A DNA stretch of 14,558 nt. Source: Dehalococcoidia bacterium. Its GTDB lineage: Bacteria > Chloroflexota > Dehalococcoidia > GIF9 > AB-539-J10. Position 1 is the first letter of the stretch. Each line of letters starts with the position of its first letter. Position numbers and translations under genes: made by a program. Below are positions 12,412 through 14,558 of the stretch, one piece after another. Below the pieces are notes generated by a model, which worked only from the letters and a program-made list of their open reading frames with translations, had not been told where the DNA came from and searched no databases. The stretch is from NCBI GenBank assembly GCA_030603485.1, contig JAUVXS010000028.1:1-14558 (forward strand), written 5' to 3'.

Positions 12412-13998
12412 ATGGCAAAGATTACGTTCTACGGAGGCGTCAGGGAAATCGGAGGCAATAAAATCCTCCTTGAAGATGATAAGGGGAAGCTCTTTCTGGA
12501 CTTTGGCTATCCCTATAGTAAGTATCGAGTCTTTTACGAGGAATATTTAAAGCCTCGACCCGGAGCAGGACTCCTCGACCTGTTAGTAATGGGGCTGCTT
12601 CCCCACCTTGAGGGCATTTACCGCACTGACCTGGAGACAGAAAACCTGTGGCAGCAGTTTCACCGAGCAGAGCATTACCGCAAACTTGAAGATATAGATG
12701 GAATTCTGTTAACCCATGCCCATCTTGACCACTCCGGCCATATAGCTTTCCTGAGAGAGGACATCCCGGTATATGCCACCGCGACCACAGCATTTGTTGC
12801 CAAGGCAGTACAGGACTCGGGCATATCATCCTTTGACCAGCAGGTGTGCTATTTCACTCCCCGTGTGGAGGAATGTTTGAAGGGATGGAGGCAGGGGGCT
12901 TACGTTGCCAGCAGTAGTGGTGACTGTCAACGTCGCTTCTGTGTGGCTGATAAGTTAGAGCTGAGTGATGAGGCCGGGGATTTTTGGGAGAAAGCTACCC
13001 GACATAAGAAACTTGTCTCACAACCGCTGGACGATATCGTTCACTGTAGCTTTAACCTGCGCTGCTTCCCCGTAGACCACTCCGTTCCCGGTGCCTGTGC
13101 ATGGGCGATTGAGACAAGCTCTGGTTGGGTGATTTACAGCGGCGACCTGCGACTTCATGGCAGGCACGGTGAACTCACCAAGTCAATGAGAAGGGAGGCA
13201 GCCCGGCTACGTCCCAGGGCATTGATTCTGGAAGGCACTAATGTGGACAAAGCCGCAAATGTTTCCGAGCAGGAAGTGTATGAAAATGGCTTCAAAGCTA
13301 TTAACAGTGCCCGGGGGCTGGTCATTGCCGATTTCCCCCCCAGAGATGTAAATCGCTTGCTTACCTTTTTGCAGATTGCCAGAAGTACAAAAAGGAAGTT
13401 AACCATTTTGCCCAGGGACGCCTACCTTCTAAAGACTATGCGTCTTCTCGAGTCAGAAATACCTGACTTAACCAAAGAAGATAGCCTGGTCATCTACCAG
13501 GAAACAACGGCTTCCAGAAGTCCTGCTTCATGGTTACGAAATATCTACAAAGAATATTCCAGTAAAATCGTCCTGGCAAACGATGTTCGTTCTAACCAAG
13601 GTGACTTCATTCTCTGCTTTAGCTTCTGGGACTTAAATGAACTGCCGAGTATACAGCCCCGGGCCGGCAGCCTCTATGTCTTTAGCTCGAGCGAGCCTCA
13701 CAACGAAGAGCAGGAGATGGACTTCCGGCGTTTGCACAGCTGGCTCGAGCGCTTCCAATTACAGGCATTCGGCCTCCCTATCGAAAAGAACGGCGAATGG
13801 GAAATACCAGAGGAAGAGAAAGGGCTGCATGCTTCGGGCCACGCTTGTGGTCCCGACCTGTTGAGAGTTGCTCGTGAAATTCAACCAGAGGTGCTTATAC
13901 CGGTGCACTCTGAGAAGCCCGAATTCTACGTGGATAATCTGAGTAACAGTGGCATAAAAGTCATCCTGCCCACCGAAGGTGGGACAGTGGAAATATAA
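12412..13998 (+). CDS. Beta-CASP metallo-beta-lactamase protein, RNase J-like
   Basis: A 528-residue cytoplasmic hydrolase of the beta-CASP family, which acts on RNA or DNA. The metal site is complete: HAHLDHSGH (H102, H104, D106, H107), DHSVPG (H223) and YSGDLRLHG (D245). The beta-CASP motifs follow: LILEGT (E274), LHASGH (H473, H477) and IPVHSEKPEF (H499). The N-terminus FYGGVREIGGNKILLE matches the GGxxEIGxN start of RNase J-like proteins. Two inserts are longer than in RNase J: about 35-95, before the first metal motif, and about 145-210, which carries four cysteines (C146, C155, C172, C177) and C212. The RNase J C-terminal domain is missing; the protein ends about 29 residues after H499. 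It may be a nuclease of another specificity. The ATG has no close ribosome site. Confidence 0.88.
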   Translation: MAKITFYGGVREIGGNKILLEDDKGKLFLDFGYPYSKYRVFYEEYLKPRPGAGLLDLLVMGLLPHLEGIYRTDLETENLWQQFHRAEHYRKLEDIDGILLTHAHLDHSGHIAFLREDIPVYATATTAFVAKAVQDSGISSFDQQVCYFTPRVEECLKGWRQGAYVASSSGDCQRRFCVADKLELSDEAGDFWEKATRHKKLVSQPLDDIVHCSFNLRCFPVDHSVPGACAWAIETSSGWVIYSGDLRLHGRHGELTKSMRREAARLRPRALILEGTNVDKAANVSEQEVYENGFKAINSARGLVIADFPPRDVNRLLTFLQIARSTKRKLTILPRDAYLLKTMRLLESEIPDLTKEDSLVIYQETTASRSPASWLRNIYKEYSSKIVLANDVRSNQGDFILCFSFWDLNELPSIQPRAGSLYVFSSSEPHNEEQEMDFRRLHSWLERFQLQAFGLPIEKNGEWEIPEEEKGLHASGHACGPDLLRVAREIQPEVLIPVHSEKPEFYVDNLSNSGIKVILPTEGGTVEI

Positions 13999-14020
13999 GA
14001 GGCGCCAGCTCTATTTTTCC

Positions 14021-14034
14021 CCACTATGAAGTGG
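14021..14034. repeat. Short hairpin between convergent genes
   Basis: CCACT-ATGA-AGTGG forms a perfect 5-bp stem in the 37 bases between the two stop codons. A TATTTTT run lies just before it on the + strand. It may help end transcription, but neither strand shows a hairpin followed by a T-run in the classical order. Confidence 0.3.
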
Positions 14035-14035
14035 C

Positions 14036-14554
14036 TCACTCCAATGATACCAGCCACTCGCAGGAAACATTTACACGTGTATCTTCAGGTCTGTCTTCAG
14101 GCGGGGTAAAAATCCTCTGGATCTTTGCCTTACGATTAATACCTTTAAAGAAACCGCTGCGAATCCGCATGCCCGCAGTTCCACAATCATAATACTCCAT
14201 CCCCCATCTCTTTGCTGCACTTTGTGCTGAACAATCGAGTGTGCGCATTTTGAAACTGTTTGCGGTCAGGTCCGTTATTTCGATATTCTCAAAAATAGCC
14301 CAGTGGGAATATTTCAGAAACTTAATCAGGTCCTTGATTTCCTCTCCTGGAGAGCCCAAAGCTTTGACCAATCGCCTGGCTTCCTGCAAACCATATTCCT
14401 CGTGGAGCTGATAATATTCCTCACTCCCATACGCTTCCGGAGCTTGCACCCTTATAAAATCTTCGAACCTCATCCACATGTAATTAAGGCTATACAATTG
14501 TTGGAGCATAACGGTGTAGAGGGTATCCTTTTTGATTGTACGGATGTTTAACAT
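14036..14554 (-). CDS. DUF6125-like protein, function unknown (start may lie beyond the window)
   Basis: A 172-residue soluble protein on the - strand, convergent with the beta-CASP gene. The C-terminal two thirds has the pattern I associate with DUF6125-like proteins of anaerobes: FLKYSHWAIFENIEI, then MRTLDCSAQSAAKRWGMEYY, DCGTAGM, and a closing RIFTPPEDRPEDTRVNVSCEW. Conserved cysteines are in LDCSAQ, YYDCG and NVSCEW. Related proteins have been grouped with L-2-amino-thiazoline-4-carboxylate hydrolase-like folds, but no activity is proven here. The start is uncertain: the ATG at 14554 is 4 bases from the window edge and no ribosome site is visible, so the real start may be upstream or at an internal Met. 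N-terminal residues are unlike anything I recognise. Confidence 0.7.
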   Translation of the reverse strand: MLNIRTIKKDTLYTVMLQQLYSLNYMWMRFEDFIRVQAPEAYGSEEYYQLHEEYGLQEARRLVKALGSPGEEIKDLIKFLKYSHWAIFENIEITDLTANSFKMRTLDCSAQSAAKRWGMEYYDCGTAGMRIRSGFFKGINRKAKIQRIFTPPEDRPEDTRVNVSCEWLVSLE

Positions 14555-14558
14555 TTTT

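Noticed and set aside
14303..14551. 82-residue + strand frame at the right end
   Set aside because: It is antisense to the DUF6125-like gene, which has clear family motifs.

Overview
The window reads as one stretch of chromosome from a strict or near-strict anaerobic bacterium. It is packed with iron and sulfur proteins used by anaerobes against O2, H2O2 and NO: ferritin-like proteins and rubrerythrin, desulforedoxin, flavodiiron protein and rubredoxin. It also has the two-gene SufC-SufB Fe-S scaffold. Gene style and several families (a DUF6125-like protein, the minimal SufCB, a beta-CASP hydrolase) suggest an uncultured Dehalococcoidia/Chloroflexota-type organism. This is inference; a Clostridia-like or other anaerobic lineage is not excluded. 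Every recognised gene is on the + strand except the last.

Layout. (1) 2-4080: a tight cluster holding the tail of a ferritin-like protein, a free-standing desulforedoxin (323-448), a full ferritin-like protein, sufC and sufB (overlapping), an eight-cysteine zinc-ribbon protein and a 4Fe-4S ferredoxin with a large C-terminal domain. (2) 4218-6086: a flavin reductase-rubredoxin fusion (Hrb type) 6 nt upstream of an FprA flavodiiron protein, a classic O2/NO-reducing pair. (3) 6269-9958: a CopA-type Cu+ ATPase, a 51-residue YHS protein, a rubrerythrin with a rubredoxin-like knuckle at each end, and a small Rieske ferredoxin. (4) 9959-11314: a looser region with a universal stress protein, an unknown protein built of two copies of one unit, and two gaps that hold debris of small genes. 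(5) 11400-12343: an exported or membrane-anchored sulfite-oxidase-fold molybdoprotein with a two-helix membrane protein that is probably its haem b partner, visibly richer in A+T. (6) 12412-13998: a beta-CASP metallo-beta-lactamase protein, convergent with a DUF6125-like gene on the - strand.

How the genes may work together (inference): electrons pass through desulforedoxin, ferredoxin and rubredoxin domains to FprA and rubrerythrin, which reduce O2, NO and peroxide. Ferritin-like proteins may buffer iron, SufCB rebuilds Fe-S clusters, and the Cu+ exporter removes a metal that attacks such clusters.

Most worth a second look: two broken or frameshifted small genes in apparently empty gaps (a CxxCxxCPGGH protein at 9991-10117 and a flavodoxin N-terminus at 10859-10933); Tyr in place of the usual Asn in the copper site of CopA; the duplicated unknown protein; a molybdoenzyme lacking a twin-arginine signal; and a possible internal start that would release free rubredoxin from the Hrb fusion. 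No transposase, CRISPR array, tRNA or rRNA was seen.
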